Assembly (NCBI GenBank): GCA_013151415.1 | Contig: JAADII010000123.1 | Location: 1 to 62,353, forward strand | Direction: 5' to 3' | DNA length: 62,353 nucleotides | Source: Chloroflexota bacterium | Lineage (GTDB): Bacteria > Chloroflexota > Anaerolineae > J102 | Part shown: positions 42,977 through 51,943 of the stretch, in pieces | Layout of the letters: each line of letters starts with the position of its first letter | How positions within the stretch are numbered: the first letter of the stretch is position 1 | Program-made: the position numbers and the translations under genes | Notes under the pieces: model-generated | What the model was told of the DNA's origin: nothing | Seen by the model: only the letters and a program-made list of their open reading frames with translations | Database searches by the model: none

Positions 42977-43929
42977 CCACCATAGCCATTACCGGAGCGT
43001 CCGGTTACATTGGCCAACGCCTCTTGCAGCATTTAAGCCAAGATCGGAGCGTCGAACGCATTCTGGCTCTAGACATTCGTCCATCCGCGTATCGGCATGA
43101 AAAGGTCGAATTCGTTCGACATGATGTCACGCAGCCCATGAACGATCTCTTTGTGCGGCATGGCGTGGACATGGCCGTGCATCTGGCCTTTCTTGTCGAT
43201 CCCACCTACGACCGTGAACGCGAGCGGCGCATCAACGTGGGCGGGACAAAGCATTTTCTGGATGCGTGCCATGCTGCGGGCGTGCGCGCGCTGCTCATCG
43301 CCAGCAGCGCCACGACCTACGGCGCCTGGCCCGACAACCCGCCTCTCATCCCCGAAGACGCGCCTTTGCGCGGCAAGCCCGGCTTCCCTTATGTGGAAGA
43401 CAAACTGGTGCAAGAGGAATTGGCCGCGCGCTACGCGAGCGAGCATCCCGCTTGTCGCGTTCTCCTCACCCGCGCCAGCGTGGTCACCGGCCCGCACATG
43501 AACAACTTCATGGCCCGCTACTTTGTGCGCCCTGTGGCCTTTATCGTGCGCGGGGCCAACCCGGCCCTCCCTCTGGTTCATGAAGATGACGCCGCGGAGG
43601 CTACGGCCAAAATCCTGCTTCAGGCTCCGCCCGGCCCCTACAACATCAACGCGACCAACCCGGTCCCCATTCGCGAGATCATGCAACACATGAACGCGCG
43701 CGTGCTCGCCTTGCCGCCCGCCATCCTCTATCCCCTGGCCGCGCTGGGCTGGAAACTGCGATTGCGCGCGCTCACCGAGGCCCCGCCCCCCATGCTCGAC
43801 TACATCCGCTATCCCTGGGTGGTGGATGGGAACAAGGTCACCCGCGTCACCGATTTTCAATACCGTTACGACGGCGTCGCAGCGCTGGAGGCTTTTCTTG
43901 GCGGCAAGACGGAAGCGCAAATCGCTTGA
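42973..43929 (+). CDS. NAD-dependent epimerase/dehydratase (extended SDR)
   Basis: 318 residues. The cofactor motif is ITGASGYIGQRLL. The catalytic Ser/Thr lies in ASSATTYGAW, and the Tyr-x3-Lys pair is in FPYVEDKLVQEEL. Extended SDRs of this kind act on nucleotide sugars, or sometimes on other substrates such as sterol or thioester intermediates. The start overlaps the RHH gene. It ends at the promoter of the AbrB/PIN module. Confidence 0.87.
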   Translation: MTTIAITGASGYIGQRLLQHLSQDRSVERILALDIRPSAYRHEKVEFVRHDVTQPMNDLFVRHGVDMAVHLAFLVDPTYDRERERRINVGGTKHFLDACHAAGVRALLIASSATTYGAWPDNPPLIPEDAPLRGKPGFPYVEDKLVQEELAARYASEHPACRVLLTRASVVTGPHMNNFMARYFVRPVAFIVRGANPALPLVHEDDAAEATAKILLQAPPGPYNINATNPVPIREIMQHMNARVLALPPAILYPLAALGWKLRLRALTEAPPPMLDYIRYPWVVDGNKVTRVTDFQYRYDGVAALEAFLGGKTEAQIA

Positions 43930-43954
43930 AGATCGCGAGAAAATCTGATAAAAT
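43926..43954 (+). promoter_or_regulatory. Promoter of the AbrB/PIN toxin-antitoxin operon
   Basis: TTGAAG (43926-43931), 17 nt, TAAAAT (43949-43954). The -35 overlaps the epimerase stop codon and the -10 lies inside the left arm of the operator-like repeat. Confidence 0.6.
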
Positions 43955-43986
43955 CGAAAATGCCGTACAACAATCGATTTTATCAG
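43945..43986. promoter_or_regulatory. Operator-like inverted repeat over the -10 box and Shine-Dalgarno
   Basis: CTGATAAAATCGA (43945-43957) and TCGATTTTATCAG (43974-43986) are perfect 13-bp arms 16 bp apart. The left arm contains the -10 box, and the right arm ends in the first bases of AGGAGG (43985-43990). An AbrB-type antitoxin dimer bound here would block transcription; an RNA hairpin would reduce ribosome access. Confidence 0.75.
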
Positions 43987-43995
43987 GAGGACGAT

Positions 43996-44244
43996 ATGCC
44001 GATCGCCAAAATTGGTCAGCGAGGCCAGATGACCATACCTCGCAAAGTGCGGGAATGGATGAATCTTTCCGAGGGCGACCGCGTTTTCTTGGTGCGAAAT
44101 GGCAACCAAATAAGAATGCACCCCGCCAAACGCACCTTGCTCGATCTACGCGGCGCGATTAAGGTCCCCGGCCCTCAGGATTTCACCGAAATCCGAAGAC
44201 AGGTTCTAGCCGCGCGGGCGAAAAAGCGAGGTCAAATTCCATGA
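43996..44244 (+). CDS. AbrB/MazE-type antitoxin
   Basis: 82 residues from ATG 43996, with a strong AGGAGG 5 nt upstream. The N-terminal swapped-hairpin DNA-binding fold is seen as IAKIGQRGQMTIPRKVREWM and EGDRVFLVRNGNQI. The C-terminal helix should bind the toxin. It overlaps the PIN gene by 4 bp. Autoregulation through the repeat at 43945-43986 is likely. Confidence 0.85.
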   Translation: MPIAKIGQRGQMTIPRKVREWMNLSEGDRVFLVRNGNQIRMHPAKRTLLDLRGAIKVPGPQDFTEIRRQVLAARAKKRGQIP

Positions 44245-44660
44245 AGCCGATCTTTGCAGACACAAACTTGTTCTTACGGTATCTGACGAATGACGTTCCC
44301 GAGCAAGCAGAAGCCGTAGAGCGACTTCTTCGTCGGGCGGGGAGAGGGGAGGTCAGTCTTGTGACCAATATCATGGTGATGGCCGAATTGGTATGGGTGA
44401 TGGAATCCTTTTATAAACTCTCACCACAAATTATTTTGGACTACATCTTGGCCATCGTCAATACGCCCGGATTGCGGATTGTGGATGATGATTTGGTGGT
44501 TCAAGCCGTAGTCTGGTATGCCGAAAAAGGAGTCGATTTCATCGATGCGCTGAACGCCGCCTGGATGATTGAAAACGACATCGAAAAAGTGTACACATTT
44601 GATCGGAAACACTTTCGACGTTTCGAGGAACTGACGGTCATCTCTCCCACGAACGAGTGA
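44241..44660 (+). CDS. PIN-domain ribonuclease toxin (VapC-like)
   Basis: 139 residues. The PIN motifs are FADTNLFLRYL (Asp7), NIMVMAELVWVM (Glu), GVDFIDALNAAWM (Asp) and VYTFDRKHFRRFE (Asp). It is the toxin of the pair with the AbrB gene at 43996. Its closest relatives by eye are AbrB-linked PIN proteins rather than RHH-linked ones. It differs from the PIN protein at 4396-4797 and so the two modules are probably independent. Confidence 0.85.
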   Translation: MKPIFADTNLFLRYLTNDVPEQAEAVERLLRRAGRGEVSLVTNIMVMAELVWVMESFYKLSPQIILDYILAIVNTPGLRIVDDDLVVQAVVWYAEKGVDFIDALNAAWMIENDIEKVYTFDRKHFRRFEELTVISPTNE

Positions 44661-44834
44661 TAGGCGCTTCCACACCATAATTCTATCCACCTCATTAGCG
44701 CCTCCGCGGTGAATTTGTGGGGTTGGCGTCATCTATCGTTCCGTCGTCCAATCGTCACATCGTCCTTTTGAGCGGCGCTGGTTTCGGTTTGGCTGGAGTT
44801 TCTTTAGTCTGCTGTGACGAAGAGGAGGCATAAA

Positions 44835-47384
44835 ATGTCTGTATTTCGTTCCACCGAAGAGCTCTACGCCATCATGGGCGCGCTTTTCGAGCGGCTCAAA
44901 GAAGAGCCGGAAATCTCGCAGCGACTGTTGGAAGGAAACATGGTGGTGCGCTTCCGCTGGCGCGATCCCGACGGCGAAGCCACCATCGACCTGCGCCGCG
45001 CGCCCATCGTCTATCAGTTCGGGCCCTCCGACCTGACCCCGGACGTGGAGATGATCCAATCCGCGGACGTGGCCCATCGCTTTTGGCTGGGGGAGGTGAG
45101 CGTTCCCAGGGCCATCGCCACCCGCCAGGTCATCGCCAAAGGCTCTGTGCCCAAGGCGCTCAAACTGCTGCCCGCGATCCAACCCGCATTCGCCATTTAT
45201 CGCCAGGTTTTGCGCGACCTGGGGCGGGATGATCTCTTGCCGCGACCGGAGACCGCGCGACGACCATCGCGACTGCGCGCGTGGATGTCGCGTTTACCGC
45301 GCCGCACGCGACGCGTGGACATCGATTTCGCAGCCCTCAACCGCCATTTCATCCCCTTGGTGGAGGGGGACGAGCGTCTTGCACAACCCGAGTTTCGCCC
45401 CGTCTCCTCGCCCACATCTCCAGACGATCTGAAACGGGAGATGCTGCGCCGCATGATGCTTATTCGCGCGTTCGAGGAACACCTGAGCCGCGCCTTCGCG
45501 GATGGTCGCCTGCCCACCGAGGCCATCCATCTTTCCATCGGTCAGGAGGCGGTCGCGGTGGGCGCGTGCTTCGCGCTCTCACCCGCGGACGCGATGACCA
45601 CCACCCATCGCGGACACGGCCACATGCTGGCCAAAGGCGCGGACCTGGACGGCATGATGGCCGAAATCTACGGCAAGGCCACGGGTTTGTGCAAGGGCAA
45701 GGGCGGGTCCATGCACGTGACCGATGCGCAAGTGGGCGCGCTGGGCGCGAACGGCATCGTGGGCGCGTCCGCGCTCATCGCCGCGGGCGCGGGACTGGCC
45801 GACAGGCTTTCCGCGACGCGCTCGGTGAGTCTGGCTTTTATGGGCGATGGCGCCACCAACCAGGGCATGTTCCACGAGGCCGTCAACTTCGCGGCTGTGT
45901 TCGATCTGCCCGTGGTTTTCGTGGTGGAGAACAACCAGTATGGCGAATTCACGCCCCTGCAAAAACACGCTCGCGTCGCGCGGTTGGCCGATCGCGCGGC
46001 CGCTTACGGCATTCCCGGCCTGAGCGTGGATGGAAATGATGTTTGGGCGGTGTATGAAGCGGTTTCCGACGCGGTCGCGCGCGGCCGAAAAGGCGATGGC
46101 CCCACCCTGATCGAGTGCGTCACCTATCGCTGGCATGGGCACATGGAGGGCGAAACGGCCCAATACCGGTCGGATAAGGAAATCGCACAATGGAAGGCGC
46201 GCGATCCCATCCGGCTGTGGGGCGAACGCTTGCAAGCCGAAGGCGTGGTGAGCGCGGAGGACATGGCCGTCATGGAACAGGAAGCCGCGCAGCGCGTGGC
46301 CGCGGTCGCGGCTCGGGCCGAAGCCGCGCCGGCCCCGCCCGACGCCTCCCTCACCGAAGACATCTTCGCGCCCGACCCCTTATTCCTCTATCGACCTGCA
46401 CCCCCGCCCCCGGCCACGCGCGAGGTCACCTATTCGCAGGCGTTGTGGGAGGCCCTGGCCGAGGAAATGGCCCGAGACCGTTCGGTCTTTCTGTTCGGCG
46501 AGGATGTGAGCCACGGCGGCTACTTCGCGGTGACCGCGGGCCTGGCCGACGAGTTCATCGGCCGGGTGCTGGACACGCCCATCAGCGAATATGCGATCGT
46601 GGGCGCGGCCGTGGGCGCGGCCATGAAGGGCATGAGGCCCGTGGCCGAGATTCTCTTTTCCGACTTTCTCACCACCTGCATGGACCCGCTGGTGAACCAG
46701 GCCGCGAAGTTGCGCTATATGTCGGGCGGGCAATATGCGTTGCCCCTGGTGGTGCGCACGCCGGGCGGCGCGGGCCTGGGCATGGCCGCGCAACACAGCC
46801 AGAGCCTCGAAGCCCTGCTCACCGGCGTTCCCGGCCTGATCATCCTCGCGCCGTCCACCCCGCTGGACGCGAAAGGGTTGCTCAAGGCCGCGATTCGCTC
46901 CAACAATCCGGTGCTCTTTTTCGAGAACAAGCTGCTCTACCTGCAGACGGGCGCGATCCCCGACGAGGATTACATCGTTCCCATTGGCGCGGCCGACGTG
47001 AAACGCGAGGGCCGCGATGTCACGATCGTCGCGATTGGCGGCATGGTCCCCCCGGCCCTGCGCGTGGCCGATGAACTGGCGCGAGAAGGAATCGATGTGG
47101 AGGTCATCGATCCGCGCACGCTGGTTCCACTGGATATGGCGACCATCATGCGTTCGGTGGTCAAGACCGGCCGTTTGGTGACGGTTGAGGAGGCCGCGCT
47201 AACGCATGGCTTCGGCGCGGAGATCGCGGCCCGAGTGGTCGAGACCGCGGCGCACATTCTCAAAGCGCCTGTGCGCCGCGTGGCTGCGGTGGACGCGCCC
47301 ATCCCCTACGCCCGCAATCTGGAGCAGGCCGCCACGCCAGACGAGGACGAGATCCGCCGGGCCGTGCTGGCGTTTTTCCAATAG
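44835..47384 (+). CDS. Fused SCP2-like/E1-alpha/E1-beta thiamine-dependent dehydrogenase
   Basis: 849 residues from ATG 44835 (GAGGAGG upstream). Residues 1-135 resemble an SCP2 lipid-binding domain (MVVRFRWRDPDGEATIDL, ADVAHRFWLGEVSVPRAI). Residues 198-520 are the alpha subunit of a pyruvate/branched-chain/acetoin dehydrogenase E1, with the TPP motif GDGATNQGMFHEAVNF ending VVENNQYG and RWHGHMEGE. Residues 528-849 are the beta subunit (LFGEDVSHGG, PISEYAIVGAAVGAAMKG). Alpha and beta are usually separate. No E2 or E3 gene is near. The 2-oxo-acid substrate is unknown. Confidence 0.88.
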   Translation: MSVFRSTEELYAIMGALFERLKEEPEISQRLLEGNMVVRFRWRDPDGEATIDLRRAPIVYQFGPSDLTPDVEMIQSADVAHRFWLGEVSVPRAIATRQVIAKGSVPKALKLLPAIQPAFAIYRQVLRDLGRDDLLPRPETARRPSRLRAWMSRLPRRTRRVDIDFAALNRHFIPLVEGDERLAQPEFRPVSSPTSPDDLKREMLRRMMLIRAFEEHLSRAFADGRLPTEAIHLSIGQEAVAVGACFALSPADAMTTTHRGHGHMLAKGADLDGMMAEIYGKATGLCKGKGGSMHVTDAQVGALGANGIVGASALIAAGAGLADRLSATRSVSLAFMGDGATNQGMFHEAVNFAAVFDLPVVFVVENNQYGEFTPLQKHARVARLADRAAAYGIPGLSVDGNDVWAVYEAVSDAVARGRKGDGPTLIECVTYRWHGHMEGETAQYRSDKEIAQWKARDPIRLWGERLQAEGVVSAEDMAVMEQEAAQRVAAVAARAEAAPAPPDASLTEDIFAPDPLFLYRPAPPPPATREVTYSQALWEALAEEMARDRSVFLFGEDVSHGGYFAVTAGLADEFIGRVLDTPISEYAIVGAAVGAAMKGMRPVAEILFSDFLTTCMDPLVNQAAKLRYMSGGQYALPLVVRTPGGAGLGMAAQHSQSLEALLTGVPGLIILAPSTPLDAKGLLKAAIRSNNPVLFFENKLLYLQTGAIPDEDYIVPIGAADVKREGRDVTIVAIGGMVPPALRVADELAREGIDVEVIDPRTLVPLDMATIMRSVVKTGRLVTVEEAALTHGFGAEIAARVVETAAHILKAPVRRVAAVDAPIPYARNLEQAATPDEDEIRRAVLAFFQ

Positions 47385-47500
47385 GCGATGAAGAGGTCGC
47401 GCCCGATGCTCTCGGCCCAAAATGAGGCCAGACATATGGGATTGAGACCATTGCTTTGAATGCTGGGGGACGGATCATCCCCTCGCCTGGCTCGCCGCGG

Positions 47501-48250
47501 TTACGGCGTCTCGGTTTCAGGAGCATAAGGAGAGCGCAGCTTGATCGGCTCGGCCCGGCGCAGACGCAAATTAAGCATTTCCACGAAGATCGAAAAGCCC
47601 ATGGCAAAATAAATGTAGCCTTTGGGAATATGTTGATGCAAGCCTTCCACAACCAACGTAAACCCAATCAGCAACAGAAAACTCAACGCCAGCATTTTCA
47701 CGGTTGGATGCCGCTCCACAAACTCACCTATGGGTTTGGCCGCGACGATCATCACCACCGCCGAGGTGATAACGGCTATCACCATAATGGAAATGTGCTC
47801 CACCATGCCCACCGCGGTGATCACCGAGTCGAGCGAGAAAACAATATCCAAGAGCATGATCTGGATGATGACATTCCAGAACACAGCCGGCACCTTTGCC
47901 GAGGCGCGCCCGTCAGCGCCTTCTAACTTATCGTGGATTTCATGAGTGCTTTTGCCAATTAAAAACAAACCGCCCACAATCAAGATCATATCGCGCCCCG
48001 AGACCTCGAAACCGAAAACCGTAAACAAAGGCTCGGTGAGCCCGATCACCCAGGAAAGAGAGAGCAACAACACCAACCGACCAACAACCGCCATGGCAAT
48101 ACCCAATTGGCGAGCGCGGTCTTGTTGATGCTGAGGCAACTTTCCAGCCAAAATACTAATGAAGATGATATTGTCCACGCCAAGAACAAGCTCCAATGCA
48201 ACGAGCGTTAGCAAAGCCACCCAGGCTTCAGGTTGGGAAATCCAGGTCAT
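47501..48250 (-). CDS. TerC-family membrane protein
   Basis: 249 residues, about seven helices. ELVLGVDNIIFISIL and LLDIVFSLDSVITAVG carry the two conserved Asp-containing TerC motifs. Members take part in metal-ion (often manganese) export or in membrane-protein metalation during secretion. A promoter with TTGGAG/TATAAT is at 48290-48318 and GAGGAG precedes ATG 48250. It is convergent with the dehydrogenase gene; the 116-bp gap shows no clear terminator. Confidence 0.88.
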   Translation of the reverse strand: MTWISQPEAWVALLTLVALELVLGVDNIIFISILAGKLPQHQQDRARQLGIAMAVVGRLVLLLSLSWVIGLTEPLFTVFGFEVSGRDMILIVGGLFLIGKSTHEIHDKLEGADGRASAKVPAVFWNVIIQIMLLDIVFSLDSVITAVGMVEHISIMVIAVITSAVVMIVAAKPIGEFVERHPTVKMLALSFLLLIGFTLVVEGLHQHIPKGYIYFAMGFSIFVEMLNLRLRRAEPIKLRSPYAPETETP

Positions 48251-48289
48251 TAGTCGTCTCTCCTCGATAGATTGGTGATATGGTGCATG

Positions 48290-48318
48290 ATTATATGAGT
48301 TCAGCGCATAACCTCCAA
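48290..48318 (-). promoter_or_regulatory. Promoter of the TerC gene with overlapping dyad
   Basis: On the minus strand, TTGGAG (48318-48313), 17 nt, TATAAT (48295-48290). A 7-bp inverted repeat (TCAGCGC 48301-48307, GCGCTGA 48326-48332) overlaps the spacer and -35 and could be a repressor site. Confidence 0.55.
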
Positions 48319-48416
48319 AGTAAAGGCGCTGAGCAAAAACAAAATGGGGCTAACTTCTAACCAAATGGCTACTCACCCATCCACCCAATGGTGAATCTAA
48401 TTCGGTCAAAGGGGGG

Positions 48417-48445
48417 TTGAATGGATGCGGGGCGGCGGGGATAAT
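48417..48445 (+). promoter_or_regulatory. Promoter of the ABC/two-component operon
   Basis: TTGAAT (48417-48422), 17 nt, GATAAT (48440-48445), about 50 nt upstream of the ATPase start. Confidence 0.5.
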
Positions 48446-48497
48446 AACAAGAGAAATCATCGTTCTTTGCATGCATTTTCATCTGGAGGATTTCGAA

Positions 48498-49418
48498 ATG
48501 AAGGCGATTGTTCAAGTGGAAAACTTGCGCAAACAATACGAACATGTCGTAGCTGTCGATGGCGTCTCTTTCGAAGTTTATGAAGGGGAGATATTCGGCA
48601 TGGTGGGCCCCAACGGCGCGGGAAAGACCACGACCATCGAATGCATCGAAGGTTTGCGTTCGCCCGATGAAGGCGTGATTCGCATCTTGGGCATGGATCA
48701 AACGCGCGAGGGGGCAAAGGTGCGCCAACGCATCGGCATTCAACTTCAAGAATCGAACTTGCAGCCGCGTCTGAAAGTGTGGGAGGCGCTGGATCTATTC
48801 GCTTCGTTTTACGATCGCTCCATCGATTGGAACGAACTCTTGGAGCAGTTCGGTCTGAGCCAACAACGCAATGCCTTCTACGAAAATCTATCTGGAGGCC
48901 AAAAACAGCGCCTGTTTATCGCTCTGGCCCTGATCAATGATCCCGACATCATCTTTCTAGACGAATTGACCACTGGGCTGGATCCACAAGCCCGTCTAAA
49001 CATGTGGGACATGGTGAAAGCGATTCGGGAGCAGGGAAAGACGATCTTTCTCACCACGCATTACATGGAGGAGGCCGAGCGTTTGTGCGACCGCGTGGCC
49101 ATCATCGATCAAGGGCGCATCGTGGCTCTGGATACGCCCGCTAACCTGGTGCGCCAACTGAACGCGCCGCTGCGCGTCGAGTTCGAGCCCATCGATGCGG
49201 TGGAGCTAGAAACGCTAAAAGCATTGCCCACGGCCACATTCGTCGAAAAGCGGGGTGAAATGATCACACTCTATGGACGAGATGAGCAACTCATCGTGGA
49301 CGTGGTCAAAACCCTGACCAACCATCGCATCCGTTTTCGGCATCTTCAAATCGCCCAACCCTCTCTCGAAGATGTCTTCCTAACCCTAACGGGCAAGCGC
49401 ATAGACAACAATGACTAA
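48498..49418 (+). CDS. ABC transporter ATP-binding protein
   Basis: 306 residues from ATG 48498 (GGAGG upstream). Walker A is GPNGAGKTTTIE, the ABC signature is LSGGQKQRLFIA and Walker B is DIIFLDELTTGLD. The C-terminal extension (DVFLTLTGKRI) is typical of ABC-2 drug/antibiotic or Na+ export ATPases. The permease gene is 36 bp downstream, so together they form an exporter. Confidence 0.92.
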   Translation: MKAIVQVENLRKQYEHVVAVDGVSFEVYEGEIFGMVGPNGAGKTTTIECIEGLRSPDEGVIRILGMDQTREGAKVRQRIGIQLQESNLQPRLKVWEALDLFASFYDRSIDWNELLEQFGLSQQRNAFYENLSGGQKQRLFIALALINDPDIIFLDELTTGLDPQARLNMWDMVKAIREQGKTIFLTTHYMEEAERLCDRVAIIDQGRIVALDTPANLVRQLNAPLRVEFEPIDAVELETLKALPTATFVEKRGEMITLYGRDEQLIVDVVKTLTNHRIRFRHLQIAQPSLEDVFLTLTGKRIDNND

Positions 49419-49454
49419 CGACGAAAAAATTTTCATTTCAAGGAGGTTGACGTC

Positions 49455-50201
49455 ATGCGAAGCTTGAAAAAACTCGTTCTTGTTCAAACAAAACTATTTA
49501 TGCGCGAACCCATGGCCCTTTTCTTCACCTTGGCCTTTCCTGGCATGTTGTTGCTGCTATTTGGGGCCATTTTCGGCAACGATCCGGATCCAAACTTCAG
49601 CCCCGAATACGGCTTCATCGATTTGGAAACCCCCGCGCTCATTGCCATTATCATCGCTTCGAGCGCGTTCATGGGCATCCCCATCGCCATCAGCGCCATG
49701 CGCGAGCACAAAGTGCTGCGACGTTTTCGCGCCACGCCACTGCCCTCTTTCACCTTCATCACGGCCGACTTGCTGATGAATTACATCGTCACCCTGATAG
49801 GGACCCTATTGTTGATCATTATGGCCTTCATGTTTTTCGACTTGCGATTTGGCGGCTCCTGGCCTTTGCTATGGGTGGCGTTCAGCGCCAGCGCGCTGAC
49901 CGCCTTCAGCGTAGGCTATCTCATTGCTGCGCTCTCTCCCACCGCGCGCATTGCTCAAACCGTGGGCATGGTGCTATTCTTTCCCAACCTGTTTCTTTCT
50001 GGCGCAGCGTTTCCCACAGACCTGTTTCCCGAAAGCCTGAAACGCATCAGCGATCTCATGCCCATGACTTATATGGTGAGCCTGTTGCAAGACATTTGGC
50101 TTGGCCAGCCTTGGTCAGAGTATGGCGCGACGCTTCTCATTCTTTTGGCCACCGCGAGCGCGGGCTTGTTCCTGGCGATAAGACTCTTTCAATGGGAATG
50201 A
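49455..50201 (+). CDS. ABC-2 type permease
   Basis: 248 residues with six membrane helices. A long first extracytoplasmic loop follows the N-terminal helix (FFTLAFPGMLLLLFGAIFG), and the ABC-2 signature region is seen in NLFLSGAAFPTDLFPESLK. AAGGAGG lies before ATG 49455. It pairs with the ATPase at 48498. The substrate is likely an antibiotic, lipid or peptide, unproven. Confidence 0.88.
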   Translation: MRSLKKLVLVQTKLFMREPMALFFTLAFPGMLLLLFGAIFGNDPDPNFSPEYGFIDLETPALIAIIIASSAFMGIPIAISAMREHKVLRRFRATPLPSFTFITADLLMNYIVTLIGTLLLIIMAFMFFDLRFGGSWPLLWVAFSASALTAFSVGYLIAALSPTARIAQTVGMVLFFPNLFLSGAAFPTDLFPESLKRISDLMPMTYMVSLLQDIWLGQPWSEYGATLLILLATASAGLFLAIRLFQWE

Positions 50202-50290
50202 CGTTTCTCATCACAGAATCGAAATATGTGAAGAGCCATGATTTCCGCCCCTGTTAGCCCTCCACCTTTCCTTCAAACGTTGCGCAAATA

Positions 50291-51865
50291 ATGGCCATGA
50301 ATCGGCAACATCTGCGGGAAAAGCTCTTATGGCGTCCCACATTTTACGCCACATTCATCGGCTTTGTGGCCAGCGTCACCCTGATCTCCTTGATCATCGG
50401 CGTTTACGGCATGATCGAGGCGGTGCGCACGGGCGGCGCGCCCGATATGATGCGATTAGGCGCGTTTTCTCAGACCGTGGGGCAATTGGGAGGCGCGTTT
50501 AGCAGCTATGCCGTCACAATAGCAGTGGGCTTCTGGTTAGGACGCACTTTTCGTCGGGCCTCTCTTTGGAATGGCGCGCTGGCGGGCTTCTGGATGACCT
50601 TGTATGGCTCGCCCTTCATCTTTTTCTATCCCACCTCGGCGCTCAACCGCGGGCGCGCCTTGCTGACCTCGTTGGCCATTTACAGCGCTCTGGGTTTTGC
50701 TGGCCTTATCCTGGCCCGCGTGACCGGGGCCCGCTCCGAACTGTATGGTCAGCTCATTCGCTCGCTGAGTGCAGCCGCCACATCCCAGGATATCATCCAC
50801 GCTCTGGCCGCGCACCGCCCCTCTTCGCATATCACCCACCTCGCCATCTGGTCGAGCCCTTCCACTCCCGGCCCCGAGAACCTCTTGCTATTGGCGTCCT
50901 GGTCAGAGGATGGGGCTAAATCGAGCTTCCCGGCCGCGCTCAATCCACGCGATCATCCCACTTTGGGGCGATTCGATAACCGGCAAACATTGATATTTCG
51001 CGTGCGCGCACTGCCGATCGCGGAACAGCATCTATGGGATCGCGTGCGCGTGCGCTGGGGAGCGCTCATCCCCATCGTCCAGGTTGAACGCGGCGGCGCG
51101 CGGCGCCATCTGGGCGCGCTATTCATTGGCTCGGCCACGCAGGAAAAACTCTCTTCGCGATTAACCCGCTTCTATGAGTCGCTCACACCCACCCTGGCTT
51201 TGGCTCTGGAAAAAATTCACCTGTTGCAGCAAGTGAGCGAGGCCGCCGTGCTGGAAGAGCGGCAACGTCTGGCGCGAGAAATTCATGACACTCTGGCCCA
51301 AGATTTTACGGGCATTGTCATGCATTTGGAAGCCGCTGAAAATGCGTGGAACACCGATTCCGACGCAGCGCTAACGCATCTTTCGCGAGCGCGAGAGACC
51401 GCTCGCGAAGGATTGAGTGAAGCGCGACGCCTGGTGTGGGCTTTGCGTCCCGACATACTTGAGCGCACGTCTCTGGCCGAAGCATTGTCGCGCGTGGCCC
51501 AGCGGTGGAGCGAGGAAACAGGCGTTCCAGTGTATATGCGGGTGGAGGGCGACCCGCACGCGCTTCCAGGCGATTCGGACGTGATCGTCTTGCGCGCCGC
51601 GCAAGAGGCCTTGGCCAATGTGCGCAAGCACGCCCACGCCACGCGCGTGGACCTCACCCTCACTTATCTCGACGATCGCGTTTTACTGGATGTGCAGGAC
51701 AATGGGCGCGGATTCGATCCCGCGCGGGTTGAGAATGGCGCGGGCCCACGCGGTTTTGGTCTGCAAGCCATGCGCGAGCGAGTCGAAGCGCGCGGAGGCG
51801 AACTCATCATCGAAAGCGCGGTTGGCGAGGGCGCCACGTTGGTTCTCTCATTGCCCTTGACTTGA
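50291..51865 (+). CDS. NarL-type sensor histidine kinase (HisKA_3)
   Basis: 524 residues. The N-terminal 140 residues hold four membrane helices. A GAF-like region runs to about residue 310. The HisKA_3 motif is LAREIHDTLAQDF with the phospho-acceptor His332. The HATPase part has QEALANVRKHAHA and DNGRGFDPARV and RGFGLQAMRERV. It pairs with the regulator at 51944 and follows the ABC exporter, which it probably controls. The start is ATG 50291 (50297 is possible). Confidence 0.9.
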   Translation: MAMNRQHLREKLLWRPTFYATFIGFVASVTLISLIIGVYGMIEAVRTGGAPDMMRLGAFSQTVGQLGGAFSSYAVTIAVGFWLGRTFRRASLWNGALAGFWMTLYGSPFIFFYPTSALNRGRALLTSLAIYSALGFAGLILARVTGARSELYGQLIRSLSAAATSQDIIHALAAHRPSSHITHLAIWSSPSTPGPENLLLLASWSEDGAKSSFPAALNPRDHPTLGRFDNRQTLIFRVRALPIAEQHLWDRVRVRWGALIPIVQVERGGARRHLGALFIGSATQEKLSSRLTRFYESLTPTLALALEKIHLLQQVSEAAVLEERQRLAREIHDTLAQDFTGIVMHLEAAENAWNTDSDAALTHLSRARETAREGLSEARRLVWALRPDILERTSLAEALSRVAQRWSEETGVPVYMRVEGDPHALPGDSDVIVLRAAQEALANVRKHAHATRVDLTLTYLDDRVLLDVQDNGRGFDPARVENGAGPRGFGLQAMRERVEARGGELIIESAVGEGATLVLSLPLT

Positions 51866-51943
51866 CGCAAGGCCGCGCGGTGGTTATCCTGGCCGAAGGC
51901 CGGGTCGCGTGGCCGGTGCATCATCAAACGTCCTCACACGCTT

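Noticed and set aside
48251-48420. yybP-ykoY manganese riboswitch upstream of TerC
   Set aside because: A GAGTAGC stretch and a hairpin caught the eye, but the AGACC-type second conserved loop is missing and the hairpin coincides with a good promoter (TTGGAG/TATAAT).
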